The notes beneath the pieces were generated by a model, which saw nothing but the letters and a program-made list of their open reading frames with translations, ran no database searches and was not told the origin of the DNA. Shown here in pieces: positions 36,013-46,152 of a DNA stretch of 64,000 nucleotides (its first letter is position 1; each line of letters starts with the position of its first letter). The stretch lies in contig NZ_VKDE01000019.1 of the NCBI RefSeq assembly GCF_007097485.1, positions 23,339 to 87,338 of the forward strand, in the 5' to 3' direction. This stretch comes from Carboxylicivirga sp. M1479 (lineage in GTDB: Bacteria; Bacteroidota; Bacteroidia; Bacteroidales; Marinilabiliaceae). Position numbers and translations under genes: made by a program.

Positions 36013-39000
36013 TTAGAAATTAACGTTTAGACCAAACATTACTTTTTTAGTTGTTGGGTACAAACCTTTATCAATACCCTGGCGATTATCCTCGCTTGAA
36101 CCAGCTTCAGGATCCATACCTTCGTACTTTGTAAATGTGAAATAATCATCCAAAGAAACGAATGCACGAACACGCTGTAACTTAATTTTTGCAGTTAATG
36201 ACTTTGGTAAAGTATAGCCAAGCTGTATCTGCTTAATACGCATGTATGAAGCATCTTGTACAACTAAATCACTACGGTAAATGTAATCGCTTGTGTTATT
36301 AGGCTTTGGCATGCTCGCATTGTCGCCTGGACCTGTCCAACGGTCTTCGAAGAAGAAAGCAGGTTTGTTACTTAACTTACGGTCGGTACGGAACCAAGCC
36401 ATAAACACTTCGTTACCAGCCATCCCTTGCATAAACAAGTTAAAATCGAAATTCTTATACTCTAAGTTAAATGTAGCACCATATAACAAATCAGGATGCG
36501 GATCACCAATTTCAGTTTGGTCAGCAGCTGTAATTTCACCATCATCATTAACATCAACAACAATTGGCTCACCTGTTGCCGGATCAATACCTGCTGTTTT
36601 GTATCCTTTGAAATAGTAAATTGGGTAACCTTCTTCAAACCAAGTCATGTTGTAACCACGTACGCTTGCTCCTGGTTGTGGAGTATCATCCGACACTTCA
36701 GTAACCTCATTCTTCAAGGTACTTAAGTTAAGGTTGATGCCGTACTTTAAACCGTAAGATGTTGTGTTACGCCATCCTAATTCAAATTCTAAACCTGAGT
36801 TTTCAACAGTACCTAGGTTAGCCGAAACATCTTCACCAAAACCAGCTGAAGGAGCCATTTTGTTTGGTTTGATCAAACCGTCGGTAATCTTCTTATAGTA
36901 ATCCATAGAGAAGCTTAATTTACTACTGAAAGCACGTAAATCAAGACCAATATTTGTTTGTTCTGATGTTTCCCAACCTAAATTTGGATTGGTAGGACGT
37001 GGGCTTCTTGCACCTCCTGATAATACTTCTCCTTCGTTAGGATAGTTAATATTTTGCGATGTCCAGAATGCCATATCGGCAAACGGTACCACATTAAAAA
37101 TACTACCATTTTGTCCCCAACTGGCACGTACTTTCAAATAGTCAATTGCTTCAACAGACCAAAAGTCTTCTTGCGAAATTAACCAACCACCTGATATTGC
37201 CGAAAAAGTAGCCCAACGGTTATCTTGAGGCAACACGCTTGCACCATCTCGACGTAAAGAACCTTCCAACATGTATTTACCAGCATAATTATAGCTTAAA
37301 CGACCAAAGTAAGACACCTTTGTATTCTCTTCCAGGTTACCACCTACCATGTTATTATCACGGTCGGCATAGTAATCGTGGTAAGCATATTGGTCACCTT
37401 CTTTTGGCATTTCCGATTTCATGTAGTAATTCGGGTGGGTGTACTCTTCAAATGACATACCTCCTAAAAGAGTAAAGTCGTGGTTATTAAACTTTTTATT
37501 GTACGATGCAAAGTTCTCCCACAAAGCTTTGTAATATTTATCAACCCAATCCTGAGCAATATTTAAGCTATTTGAACGCTCCGATGAGAAATAGTATTTA
37601 GGAGACCATTCCTTACGAGTCACATAAGTCAATTCTAAACCAACCCGAGAGGTAATACTAAGACCTTTCAATGGTTTTAAAGTACCATAAAATGAAGCCA
37701 ATAACTTGTCCGTAATCTCTTTGTTATGGGTGTTCTCCATAAAGGCAACAGGGTTAGCTGTTTCTCCTGTTACAAATCGGTTAAGTCCATAATACTCGCC
37801 CCTTGAGTTTTGCAATGGTGTGTTACCTGCTGCATATATGGCATCAATACGACTCATATCCGACTCAATAACTGGGGTATATGGATCTAATAACAAGGCA
37901 CTGTTAACAATAGAACGGTACTCATCGTCCTCTGGTAATATATTACGGTTCGAATGTGAGAAGTTAAGGTTGTTCCCCACTTCCAGCCAATCAGCCACAT
38001 CATTCTTCGTATTAATTCTGAAAGTATAACGTTCGTAACGAGCATCTTCGCCTCCAATAGCACCATCTTGACGCAAGTATGAACCAGACAGTAAATAGGT
38101 TGATTTTTCGCTTCCGCCAGAAAAACTTAAGCTATGACGTTGCATTGGAGCTGCTTCCGAAATTTCATCTAACCAATTAGTATCGTAATTTTCACCTGCC
38201 GGAGGGTTAATTGTTTCACCGGCTTCCTCCATGAATTGTTTGTACTGGGCAGCGTTCATTAACTCAGCATTGGTTGCTAAATTTTGAATACCATACTGGA
38301 AGTTGTATTGTATCTGTGACTTTCCTTTTTTACCACTTTTGGTTGTAATTAAAACCACACCATTGGCACCTTCGGTACCATAAATAGCAGCAGAAGCAGC
38401 ATCTTTCAATATCTCCATCGACTCAATGTCATTCGGATCTAAATCGTCAATACCACCCGTTTTCATACCATCAACTATGTATAAAGGATTACTGTTTCCG
38501 TTTGATCCAGTACCTCGAATACGAATTTTAACGCCTGCACCCGGAGCACCCGATGTTGGAAGTACAGCAACACCTGCTGTTCGACCTTGAATAGCATGTT
38601 CCACACGACCGTTTGATACTTTTTCTAATTCCTCCGATTTAACCGAAGAGATAGCAGCAGTTACAACACTTTTGCGCTGCACACCATAACCAATTACCAC
38701 TACTTCATCCATATCAATGGCTTCTTCAACCATGGTAATATCCATAGCTGTTTTACCTGCAATCTGAATTTCCTGAGGTTCAAATCCTACAAATGTATAG
38801 CTCACAACAGCATCCGGTGATGATAATGTAATGCTGTATGTTCCATCAACAGCGGTAATGGTACCATTGCTTGGATTAGCTTTCTCCAGAATGGTTACAC
38901 CAGGTATTGGATCTCCATTAACATCGGTTACTACACCCGTTACGGTATGCTCTTGCTGAATGGCAGAAATAAATTCCGGCGCCTTAGTTAATACAATTTG

Positions 39001-39339
39001 ATTGTCAATAATGCGATAGGTAACATCGGTAGAAGTAAATACTTTGTCAAGAACATCAAGCACCGCCTCCTTCTCAACGTTGACCGTAATCAATTCTATT
39101 TCTTCGAGTAATTGTTGGTTGTACAAAAATGTATAACCCGACTGTTTCTCAATCTCATCAATAATTTGTTCTATTGATGCATTGTTCTTCTTTAAAGAAA
39201 GAGTTGCCTCTTGCGAATAAGAGTTGGTGGCCCATATTTGCGAAACGCCAACAAGTAAAAGAATAGCTAACATTCTCATACGTCTGTAAATTTTTTGCAA
39301 GGCATAGTTATCCCATACCTTAAGTGGATTTTTTTTCAT
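36013..39339 (-). CDS. SusC/RagA family TonB-dependent transporter with STN signalling domain
   Basis: A 1,108-residue SusC-type transporter. After the signal peptide (about 1-43) an STN domain (ASIEQIIDEIEKQSGYTFLYNQQLLEEIELITVNV, about 53-115) can contact an anti-sigma factor in the periplasm. A carboxypeptidase-regulatory-like module (TGVVTDVNGDPIPGVTIL), the plug (EVVVIGYGVQRKSVVTAAISSV, AAIYGTEGANGVVLITTKSG) and the barrel ending KVMFGLNVNF follow. The STN domain together with the upstream ECF sigma and FecR genes gives a complete trans-envelope induction circuit. Confidence 0.95.
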   Translation of the reverse strand: MKKNPLKVWDNYALQKIYRRMRMLAILLLVGVSQIWATNSYSQEATLSLKKNNASIEQIIDEIEKQSGYTFLYNQQLLEEIELITVNVEKEAVLDVLDKVFTSTDVTYRIIDNQIVLTKAPEFISAIQQEHTVTGVVTDVNGDPIPGVTILEKANPSNGTITAVDGTYSITLSSPDAVVSYTFVGFEPQEIQIAGKTAMDITMVEEAIDMDEVVVIGYGVQRKSVVTAAISSVKSEELEKVSNGRVEHAIQGRTAGVAVLPTSGAPGAGVKIRIRGTGSNGNSNPLYIVDGMKTGGIDDLDPNDIESMEILKDAASAAIYGTEGANGVVLITTKSGKKGKSQIQYNFQYGIQNLATNAELMNAAQYKQFMEEAGETINPPAGENYDTNWLDEISEAAPMQRHSLSFSGGSEKSTYLLSGSYLRQDGAIGGEDARYERYTFRINTKNDVADWLEVGNNLNFSHSNRNILPEDDEYRSIVNSALLLDPYTPVIESDMSRIDAIYAAGNTPLQNSRGEYYGLNRFVTGETANPVAFMENTHNKEITDKLLASFYGTLKPLKGLSITSRVGLELTYVTRKEWSPKYYFSSERSNSLNIAQDWVDKYYKALWENFASYNKKFNNHDFTLLGGMSFEEYTHPNYYMKSEMPKEGDQYAYHDYYADRDNNMVGGNLEENTKVSYFGRLSYNYAGKYMLEGSLRRDGASVLPQDNRWATFSAISGGWLISQEDFWSVEAIDYLKVRASWGQNGSIFNVVPFADMAFWTSQNINYPNEGEVLSGGARSPRPTNPNLGWETSEQTNIGLDLRAFSSKLSFSMDYYKKITDGLIKPNKMAPSAGFGEDVSANLGTVENSGLEFELGWRNTTSYGLKYGINLNLSTLKNEVTEVSDDTPQPGASVRGYNMTWFEEGYPIYYFKGYKTAGIDPATGEPIVVDVNDDGEITAADQTEIGDPHPDLLYGATFNLEYKNFDFNLFMQGMAGNEVFMAWFRTDRKLSNKPAFFFEDRWTGPGDNASMPKPNNTSDYIYRSDLVVQDASYMRIKQIQLGYTLPKSLTAKIKLQRVRAFVSLDDYFTFTKYEGMDPEAGSSEDNRQGIDKGLYPTTKKVMFGLNVNF

Positions 39340-39372
39340 AAATTTGAAATGTTTAGTAAAACAAATTGATTT

Positions 39373-39406
39373 GGAGAGTGTAAGAAGGTGGTGCTTCTGA
39401 CTCTCC
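39373..39406 (-). promoter_or_regulatory. Hairpin in the fecR-susC gap
   Basis: GGAGAGT (39373-39379) and ACTCTCC (39400-39406) enclose a second pairing AGAAG/CTTCT. Six T follow on the plus strand, but none on the minus strand, so in the operon direction it is better read as a 5'-leader structure of susC than as a terminator. Confidence 0.5.
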
Positions 39407-39427
39407 TTTTTTATTATTCTCTCATTA

Positions 39428-40441
39428 TTAATTCATTTTTAATACGACTTTCTGTCTTTCAAAGCTACCATCCTGTAGCTGTTTTGGTTCTATAATCTGG
39501 TATGATATTGGTGCGGTTAGCTTCATCAAGCGCAACACATCATTAATACTTTCATCTTTAAATGTGGCTCTGAATTTATACTCAAGTGGATAATTACCTT
39601 GTAGTTCTACATCCACATTATACCATTCACTTAGTTTTTCAGCCACCTGTTGTAGGTTGTCACCTCTGAAGACCAGATTACCTTTTACCCAAGCAATATG
39701 AACCTCGGCTTCAACTTCATTAACCTTCACGGTTTGATCAAGGTGTGCATAAATCAATCGTTCGCCAGGTTTTAAAAACGTTGGCTGACCATTGCTTTTG
39801 GGCACAAACTTCACCTTACCGCTTTCAAGCACCACTTCTGTTGAATTATTGTTAGGCCACATATTAGCACTAAAACGAGTACCTAAAACCACAATCTTAG
39901 ATTCTTTACCTAAGACTTCAAACGGACGGTCGGCGTTATGAAAGACATCAAAAAATGCTTCTCCACTTAAATTCACGTGACGCTGAGAAAACTGGGACGA
40001 ATAGCTTAACTCAGAACCTCCTTTAAGCCACCCTTTAGTACCATCGGGTAATAGAAATTGTACTTTAGAGCCTATCGGAGCATATATTGAAGTTAGGGTT
40101 TGGTTAGCTTGCTTATAATCGTTGTTCAAACTTTTTAGCACAAACAAAATAGCCAAGGGAACTATTAAAACCGCTGCAATGCGCGAGTATGTTTGATAAA
40201 GTCGTGCCATTTTACCGGCCTTAGGCGATACTTGAATATTAGTATGAATCGAATCCAGCACATGACTTAAATCCTTCTTTTCTATCTCTGCTTTCTCAGA
40301 ATTCCAATCATCCTCCATCTCCTGATTAAGCTCAGAAACAGCTTCTTTATCATTAAACTGATTCATCACATAACGCTCATCCTGCGCTGTATAATTATTG
40401 CTTAAGTAGCGTTTAAATATGTCTTTATTCAATTTTGTCAT
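39428..40441 (-). CDS. FecR-type anti-sigma factor
   Basis: A 337-residue inner-membrane anti-sigma factor. The cytoplasmic N-terminal part (MTKLNKDIFKRYLSNNYTAQDERYVMNQF) would hold the sigma factor; one membrane helix follows (IAAVLIVPLAILFVLKSL, about 85-102). The periplasmic FecR domain has APIGSKVQFLLPDGTKGWLKGGSELSYSSQFSQRHVNLSGEAFFDVF, and a DUF4974 domain closes the protein (VFRGDNLQQVAEKLSEWYNVDVEL). It would receive the signal from the STN domain of the SusC. ATG 40441 is the start; the codon nine bases upstream is TTG. A terminator-like hairpin separates it from the sigma gene. Confidence 0.93.
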   Translation of the reverse strand: MTKLNKDIFKRYLSNNYTAQDERYVMNQFNDKEAVSELNQEMEDDWNSEKAEIEKKDLSHVLDSIHTNIQVSPKAGKMARLYQTYSRIAAVLIVPLAILFVLKSLNNDYKQANQTLTSIYAPIGSKVQFLLPDGTKGWLKGGSELSYSSQFSQRHVNLSGEAFFDVFHNADRPFEVLGKESKIVVLGTRFSANMWPNNNSTEVVLESGKVKFVPKSNGQPTFLKPGERLIYAHLDQTVKVNEVEAEVHIAWVKGNLVFRGDNLQQVAEKLSEWYNVDVELQGNYPLEYKFRATFKDESINDVLRLMKLTAPISYQIIEPKQLQDGSFERQKVVLKMN

Positions 40442-40538
40442 GCTATTCAATTATTGGCAAACCTGCCCGGCTACATTATTTAATTACAATCGTATCTGGA
40501 TTTTTCATTAGCCTCTACTAGTTATATCCCATAAAAAG

Positions 40539-40570
40539 AAAAATCTCCCTTGGAAAAAGGAGATTTTTTT
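40539..40570 (-). terminator. Terminator between the ECF sigma gene and fecR
   Basis: AAAAATCTCC (40539-40548) and GGAGATTTTT (40559-40568) form a 10-bp stem. On the minus strand it ends in a U-rich run (TTTTTCTTTTT), a good rho-independent terminator. It implies that sigma and fecR are transcribed separately, or that readthrough sets their ratio. Confidence 0.7.
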
Positions 40571-40603
40571 AATATTTTTCTTAATCAACTACTAAACTGA
40601 TAC

Positions 40604-41170
40604 TTACAACAGCAAAAAAACAAATAAGATCACTGCTATTTCGCTCAAGTCAACTTGCTTCTTTAGGTAACCAATCACTTCTGAAATTTGATTATCAATT
40701 GTTTTAGGAGCTAAATCAACACGTTTAGCTATTTCTTTAGACGATAAGCCTTCGAAACGACTCAATTCAAATATTCGGCGCTTCTTTTCGGGTAGTTCAT
40801 TCAACAGGTCAATCACCTGGTGTAAAATCGATCGGTAAAGAATACTCTTCTCGGTTGAGTTATCTGCAATCTCGGGAGCTAATACATCAACCACACTAGA
40901 AACGTGCCGCCGCTTCTCGAATTGCTTCTTTATTAGGTTAAATGCAATGGTAAATAGATAGGAGTGAAAAGATTTATTCGGATTGAGTTGCTCTCGTTTA
41001 TTCCAAATCTTTATGAATACATCCTGAACCAAACCCTCAGCTTCAACATTTGATTTTAAATACTTAAAACCAAAAGCATAGAGCTTTGAACTATACATAT
41101 CAAAGAGCTTGTCAAAAGCTTTGACATTACCTCTTGATAGCTTTTTTATCAGTGTTGGATCTGGTTTCAT
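40604..41170 (-). CDS. ECF RNA polymerase sigma factor (Bacteroidota sigma-70 family)
   Basis: A 188-residue ECF sigma factor. Region 2 reads AFDKLFDMYSSKLYAFGFKYLKSNVEAEGLVQDVFIKIWNKRE, and region 4 reads LPEKKRRIFELSRFEGLSSKEIAKRVDLAPKTIDNQISEVIGYLKKQ. The hydrophobic C-terminal tail (AVILFVFLLL) is common in this Bacteroidota subgroup. It would direct transcription of the SusCD-GH3 unit once FecR is inactivated. The gene lies 108 bases after the GH94 gene, behind a terminator. Confidence 0.93.
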   Translation of the reverse strand: MKPDPTLIKKLSRGNVKAFDKLFDMYSSKLYAFGFKYLKSNVEAEGLVQDVFIKIWNKREQLNPNKSFHSYLFTIAFNLIKKQFEKRRHVSSVVDVLAPEIADNSTEKSILYRSILHQVIDLLNELPEKKRRIFELSRFEGLSSKEIAKRVDLAPKTIDNQISEVIGYLKKQVDLSEIAVILFVFLLL

Positions 41171-41239
41171 CGATAAGGAAATATAGCTCTATAAAGTTAT
41201 TAAATAATTATTAAGAAAAACAAATGACTAAAAAATAGT

Positions 41240-41272
41240 GGGCAAACACCTGCTTAAATCAGATGATTGCCC
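41240..41272 (-). terminator. Terminator after the GH94 gene
   Basis: GGGCAAACACCTG (41240-41252) and CAGATGATTGCCC (41260-41272) form a 13-bp stem with one mismatch and one wobble pair. On the minus strand the run CTATTTTTTAG follows. It separates the NUDIX-GPH-GH94 operon from the ECF sigma gene. Confidence 0.75.
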
Positions 41273-41278
41273 TCCCTT

Positions 41279-43714
41279 TTATCCCATTCTAACAATTACT
41301 TCATGAGTTCCCTCTTGTAATAAAGGCACCACATTCCCTTCAATTTCATCACCGTTCACAGTAATGCTCTCAACACCTTTGCATACTCCATTAGGGTTAA
41401 GAACTTTAATGTTATAATCAACACCACGGAATTGACGCTTTACCTCAAACTCCTTCCAATCACCTGGCACGCAAGGCTCTATTTTCAAGCCATCATAATC
41501 TGGCTGAACACCTAAAATATATTGTGTGATAGCGTAATAATTCCATGCAGCTGTACCTGTTAACCACGAGTTCTTAGCTTCCCCGGGCTTGTAAGCATCT
41601 TTACCGGCAATCATCTGTGCATATACATATGGTTCGGTTTTATGCAATTCACTAATATCTTCTAAATAAGCCGGACATATCTTTTTAAAGTATTCCCACG
41701 CTTCTTCACCACGTCCTAGTTCCGTTTCCCCAATCATGATCCAAGGGTTATTGTGACAGAAAATACCTGCATTTTCTTTATAACCTTTTGGATAGGTAGA
41801 AATTTCGCCATACTCAATTACATACTTGGTAAAAGCAGGATTATTCAATACAATACCGTAGTCGGAATCCAAACGCTCCTTAACCGAGTTAAGTGATTTC
41901 TCACACATGCCTTCTTCCTTACCAATACCGGCCATGGTACACCATCCTTGTGACTCAATAAAGATCTTGCCTTCTTCATTCTCATCACTACCTACTTTAT
42001 TCCCATAGAAGTCATAAGCTCGTAAAAACCAATCTCCGTCCCAGCCTTTAGTTTTTACGGCTTCTACCATTTTATCAACTTCGGCCTGAGCCCTATCTGC
42101 TTCTTCAGGTTTTCCAATACGCTTGCTCAACTTCACATATTCCTTACCATACACCACAAACAATCCGGCAATCATTACCGATTCGGCTTTGGAACCTTCC
42201 GTATTATTTTCAGTTGTTTGGAATGATTCGTTTGGATCGGTAGAGAAACAATTCAGGTTCAGACAATCGTTCCAATCGGCACGACCGATCAAAGGCAATC
42301 CATTTGGCCCTAAGTTATTAATAACATGATTAAACGAAATGGTTAAGTGATCGTACAGTGTTTTAGCTAAACTCTCATCGTTATCAAAAGGCACCATTTC
42401 ATCAAGAATAGAGAAATCGCCCGATTCCTTTATGTAGCTCACAACCCCGAGTATTAACCACATTGGATCGTCATTAAAACCTCCACCAATAGCGTCGTTG
42501 CCTCGTTTAGTTAAGGGTTGATACTGGTGGTAACAACCTCCATCAGGAAACTGGGTTGAAGCAATATCAATAATTCGCTCACGAGCTCGTTCTGGTATCT
42601 GATGAACAAAACCTATCAAATCCTGGTTTGAATCGCGGAAGCCCATTCCACGGCCTATACCCACCTCGAAAAATGAAGCCGAACGTGACATGTTGAAGGT
42701 GACCATACACTGGTACTGATTCCAGATATTGACCATGCGGTTCAACTTATCATCATTGGTATTTAAAACAAACTTATTTAACAGTCCATCCCAGTATTGA
42801 CGTAAATCATTTAAGGCAGCTTCTACTTTTTCGACTGTATCAAAACGATCAATAACAGCTTGAGCAGGCTCTTTATTAATCACATTTTTCGATTCCCACT
42901 TCTCCTCTTCCGGGTTTTCGATATAACCTAAAACAAAGATGTAGTCTTTAGATTCACCAGGCTGCAATTCTACCTCAATGTAATGCGATGCAACGGGCGA
43001 CCAGCCATGCGCTTCAGAATTTGTTGCCTGGCCATTTTCAACAGCTTGTGGCATTGAGTACTCGTTGTACAAGCCCATGAAAGATTCACGATCGGTATCG
43101 TAACCATCTATATCGCTATTAACATGGTAAAAAGCATAATGGTTACGACGCTCTTTGTACTCTGTTTTGTGATAGATGGTGGAACCTTTCACCTCAACCT
43201 CTCCAGTGGAAAGATTTCGTTGCAAGTTATTTTGGTCATCTTCAGCGTTCCACAGGCACCACTCCATAAAAGAGAAAAGCTTTATTTTTTTCACCTCAGA
43301 AGTTGTATTGGTTAGCTTCACCTTTTGAACTTCAGCCCATGTTTTGAGCGGTACAAAAAACAGAGTCTCGGCCTCAATACCATTTTTGGCACCTGTAATT
43401 TGTGTGTAGCTCATACCATGGCGACACTCGTACTTATCCAATTCTGTTTTACAAGGTTTCCAACCTGGCGACCAAACAGTATCTTCATCTTTTATGTAGA
43501 AATAACGACCACCGTTATCCATTGGCACGTTGTTATAACGGTAACGTGTTAGGCGGCGAAATTTTGCATCCTTATAAAAAGCATATCCACCAGCTGTGTT
43601 AGATACCAAAGAGAAATAATCTTCATTCCCCAGGTAGTTGATCCATGGCCAAGGCGTTTTTGGATTGGTAATTACATACTCTCTTCTCTCATCATCAAAA
43701 TGTCCGTACTTCAT
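41279..43714 (-). CDS. GH94 cellobiose phosphorylase
   Basis: An 811-residue cytoplasmic enzyme of glycoside hydrolase family 94. It opens [49 protein letters not shown], as cellobiose phosphorylases do. The substrate-site word [11 protein letters not shown] and the catalytic-acid region [17 protein letters not shown] (Asp at about residue 480) are intact. The enzyme splits cellobiose with phosphate into glucose 1-phosphate and glucose. Length and the NDCLNL motif favour cellobiose over laminaribiose phosphorylase, though a close relative acting on another beta-glucobiose is possible. It is spaced 10 bases from the GPH carrier gene, which would supply its substrate. Confidence 0.92.
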   Translation of the reverse strand: MKYGHFDDERREYVITNPKTPWPWINYLGNEDYFSLVSNTAGGYAFYKDAKFRRLTRYRYNNVPMDNGGRYFYIKDEDTVWSPGWKPCKTELDKYECRHGMSYTQITGAKNGIEAETLFFVPLKTWAEVQKVKLTNTTSEVKKIKLFSFMEWCLWNAEDDQNNLQRNLSTGEVEVKGSTIYHKTEYKERRNHYAFYHVNSDIDGYDTDRESFMGLYNEYSMPQAVENGQATNSEAHGWSPVASHYIEVELQPGESKDYIFVLGYIENPEEEKWESKNVINKEPAQAVIDRFDTVEKVEAALNDLRQYWDGLLNKFVLNTNDDKLNRMVNIWNQYQCMVTFNMSRSASFFEVGIGRGMGFRDSNQDLIGFVHQIPERARERIIDIASTQFPDGGCYHQYQPLTKRGNDAIGGGFNDDPMWLILGVVSYIKESGDFSILDEMVPFDNDESLAKTLYDHLTISFNHVINNLGPNGLPLIGRADWNDCLNLNCFSTDPNESFQTTENNTEGSKAESVMIAGLFVVYGKEYVKLSKRIGKPEEADRAQAEVDKMVEAVKTKGWDGDWFLRAYDFYGNKVGSDENEEGKIFIESQGWCTMAGIGKEEGMCEKSLNSVKERLDSDYGIVLNNPAFTKYVIEYGEISTYPKGYKENAGIFCHNNPWIMIGETELGRGEEAWEYFKKICPAYLEDISELHKTEPYVYAQMIAGKDAYKPGEAKNSWLTGTAAWNYYAITQYILGVQPDYDGLKIEPCVPGDWKEFEVKRQFRGVDYNIKVLNPNGVCKGVESITVNGDEIEGNVVPLLQEGTHEVIVRMG

Positions 43715-43724
43715 AATTCACTTT

Positions 43725-45341
43725 TTAAGCTTGCTTATCAATAGCCAGTTCGTTATTTCTTTTATCATTCAATTCATTCGTAATTGCTGTCATTTTAAGC
43801 TGTGTTAATGGATATAACAACATTACCCCTGCTGCAATAACAGCTACAACAGCAGGAATCCAACTCATTAACATTATAATACCTGGTACAGCTCCCTGTA
43901 TGGCCACAGCATCTTGCCCACTATAATTGAAAACTGCCAACACAAAACCAATAATCGCACCCGCTATACCTCCTCCAAACTTGGTAGCAAAAGAGCCCGC
44001 AGAATACACCAAGCCTGTAGCTCTACGGCCATTTTTCCATTCTGAATAATCGGCAGCATCGCCTAGCATAGCGAAAAACAAAGTAGGAAATATGGCAGCT
44101 GCAAACTCCGATGTTATACCTAAAGCGAATATGGCAACGGTATTTTGTGGTCCACAAAATACTAATAAGGCATTAACAGCACCTGAAAATATTAAGGCAT
44201 AAATAAACAGATTACGCTTACCCCAAAGGCGCGCTAAAGGAGCGGTGACCATAGCACCAATTATAGAAATCACCATTAAACCAACTAAATATGACGCAGC
44301 CAGCAATTCATCGTGCAAGTAATGTTTAAAATATATTACCGTAATACCTTGCTTTGTGGCATTGTAAATATTGAATAAAAGCCCAACTATTAATAACACT
44401 AACCAAGGCTTATTCTTTGTTAAATCCCTAAGATCTTTCCATAGGTTATTTTTCTGCTCAACAGAGGGTTTTATCCTTTCTTTGGTGCTTAAAAACGTGA
44501 TAACCATAAACGCAGCCAAAAAAATGGATAACAAATAAATGGAATAACTATACCCCTTCTTTTGATTGATAACCGAGATGTGTTCTTCTAATAAGTTGGG
44601 TTCCCCCTCTACTATAAAATTATATCTTTCGTTTGCCTGCATGGCAAAACTCTTACCCTTAGTCGGTTCATCAGCTGTTTGTTCTTCTTGCCATACAAAA
44701 GTTGCAATTCCATGCTCTGTTTTGATATTCGCATTTGGCACATCGTGAGGCGATGATACACTTACCACATACTTATCATTGGACAGTTTCTCCAAACTAA
44801 TTTGAGGATCAACATTACCAAAGTACATTACTAAATACAATAGAGCCCCTTGCACCAACATACCGCCAGCAAAAGCACCCACCATACGGTACGACCCCAG
44901 ACTTGTACGCACTTTATCGTCGCCTGTCATTACAGCCATTAATGCACCATAAGGAATGTTGTTAGCTGTATAAATGAGTGTAAATAGGATATAAGTTACG
45001 TAGGCATAAATAATTTTACCAGTAGGGCCTAAGTCGGGGGTGGTAAAAAGTAATGACAAAATAGCTGCCAATGGGATAGCCGTCCATAATATCCATGGTC
45101 GAAAATTTCCATATTTCGATTTGGTTCGATCACCAACCACTCCCATAACAACATCACTAATACCATCGCTGGAACGGGCCACTAATAATAACACACCTGC
45201 TACCGCAGGCGCTATACCGAAAACATCGGTATAAAATATTAATAAAAAGGTGGCCACTCCTCGCCAAGCAATATTGGCCGCACCATCGCCTAATGCATAT
45301 CCAATTTTTTCTTTAATCGATATTTTTTCCTGATTTAGCAT
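43725..45341 (-). CDS. GPH family sugar:cation symporter
   Basis: A 538-residue inner-membrane carrier of the glycoside-pentoside-hexuronide group of the major facilitator superfamily. It opens EKIGYALGDGAANIAWRGVATFLLIFYTDVFG, the classical MelB-like start, followed by RSSDGISDVVMGVVGDRTKSKYGNFRPWILW. About 12 helices are evident. Between the fifth and sixth lies a hydrophilic insert of roughly 90 residues (about 175-265), which makes it longer than the usual 450-480. It would import cellobiose or a similar disaccharide from the periplasm for the phosphorylase encoded next. It starts 9 bases after the NUDIX regulator gene. Confidence 0.9.
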   Translation of the reverse strand: MLNQEKISIKEKIGYALGDGAANIAWRGVATFLLIFYTDVFGIAPAVAGVLLLVARSSDGISDVVMGVVGDRTKSKYGNFRPWILWTAIPLAAILSLLFTTPDLGPTGKIIYAYVTYILFTLIYTANNIPYGALMAVMTGDDKVRTSLGSYRMVGAFAGGMLVQGALLYLVMYFGNVDPQISLEKLSNDKYVVSVSSPHDVPNANIKTEHGIATFVWQEEQTADEPTKGKSFAMQANERYNFIVEGEPNLLEEHISVINQKKGYSYSIYLLSIFLAAFMVITFLSTKERIKPSVEQKNNLWKDLRDLTKNKPWLVLLIVGLLFNIYNATKQGITVIYFKHYLHDELLAASYLVGLMVISIIGAMVTAPLARLWGKRNLFIYALIFSGAVNALLVFCGPQNTVAIFALGITSEFAAAIFPTLFFAMLGDAADYSEWKNGRRATGLVYSAGSFATKFGGGIAGAIIGFVLAVFNYSGQDAVAIQGAVPGIIMLMSWIPAVVAVIAAGVMLLYPLTQLKMTAITNELNDKRNNELAIDKQA

Positions 45342-45350
45342 CCTGTATTT

Positions 45351-46085
45351 TTATATAGTGAAATCAAATAGTTCTTTTTTGGTTTTTGTGTACACATCGC
45401 GACTAAAAACATACAAGCGTGCAGGCTTATGCGCAACGCCCGTTTGTTTCTCATCCAATGGTATCAAATATTTCATTCTGGCTACTTTCTTTCGGAAATT
45501 GCGTTTATCCAATTCAACATCCCAAATGGCCTCATACACATTTTGCAGTTGCGTAAGGGTAAACTTCTCAGGCAATAATTCAAAGGTGATTGGCTCATAT
45601 TTAATTCGCTGTCTAAGTGTCCTTAAGGCCTCAGATAAAATTAAATTATGATCGAAGGCTAACTCCCCAATCTCTTTTATTGGAATCCATCGAACATTAC
45701 GACCTTTCCACTCAAGCTTAATCTTATCGGTTGCCAATAATGAATAAAATCCAATGGTAACAATGCGAGCCTTGGGATCACGACCTGTGTGCTGTAACCA
45801 TATTTGATCGTTGGGCTTCAATAAGCGGTTGGGGTGCGCAAATGTTTTAAACTGCTCTAAAAAAACATCTTTCAGGCCCGTTAATTCGAATAACACACGA
45901 TTGGCAGCATCATCAATGGTTTCATCGACATACACATGATTGCCCGTTAGTGTTTGGTCGTTAAATATCAATTCATGAGTCTTATCATTAGTAAGTGTTC
46001 TATCTACAATTAACACTTCTAACTCAAAACCATTATAACCAAATAATACACAGTCAACTGAAATATAAGGTGAAATTTGCTCCAT
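45351..46085 (-). CDS. NUDIX-domain transcriptional regulator (NrtR/AraR type)
   Basis: A 244-residue regulator with an N-terminal NUDIX fold (about 1-145: SVDCVLFGYNGFELEVLIVDRT, DETIDDAANRVLFELTGLKDVFLEQFKTFAHPNRL) and a C-terminal winged helix (about 165-240: LLPEKFTLTQLQNVYEAIWDVELDKRNFRKKVARMKYL). The NUDIX box lacks the standard GxxxxxExxxxxREUxEE pattern, as in family members that bind a sugar or nucleotide without hydrolysing it. Being first in the operon with the GPH carrier and the phosphorylase, it is probably a local sugar-responsive repressor of its own operon. Confidence 0.88.
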   Translation of the reverse strand: MEQISPYISVDCVLFGYNGFELEVLIVDRTLTNDKTHELIFNDQTLTGNHVYVDETIDDAANRVLFELTGLKDVFLEQFKTFAHPNRLLKPNDQIWLQHTGRDPKARIVTIGFYSLLATDKIKLEWKGRNVRWIPIKEIGELAFDHNLILSEALRTLRQRIKYEPITFELLPEKFTLTQLQNVYEAIWDVELDKRNFRKKVARMKYLIPLDEKQTGVAHKPARLYVFSRDVYTKTKKELFDFTI

Positions 46086-46092
46086 AGTACTT

Positions 46093-46152
46093 AGTGTTTA
46101 TTTTACACTTATAAACAGTGACAAATATATTGGTTTATCTTTAAAATCCAAA
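46093..46152 (-). promoter_or_regulatory. Promoter and candidate operator of the NUDIX-GPH-GH94 operon
   Basis: On the minus strand TTTG (46149-46152), 19 bases, then TATATTTG (46122-46129) is an excellent Bacteroidota promoter. Thirteen bases further on lies the dyad AGTGT/ACACT with a 7-base spacer (46093-46109), well placed for a repressor such as the NUDIX regulator. The remaining part of the 535-base gap (46153-46538) shows no gene. Confidence 0.7.
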
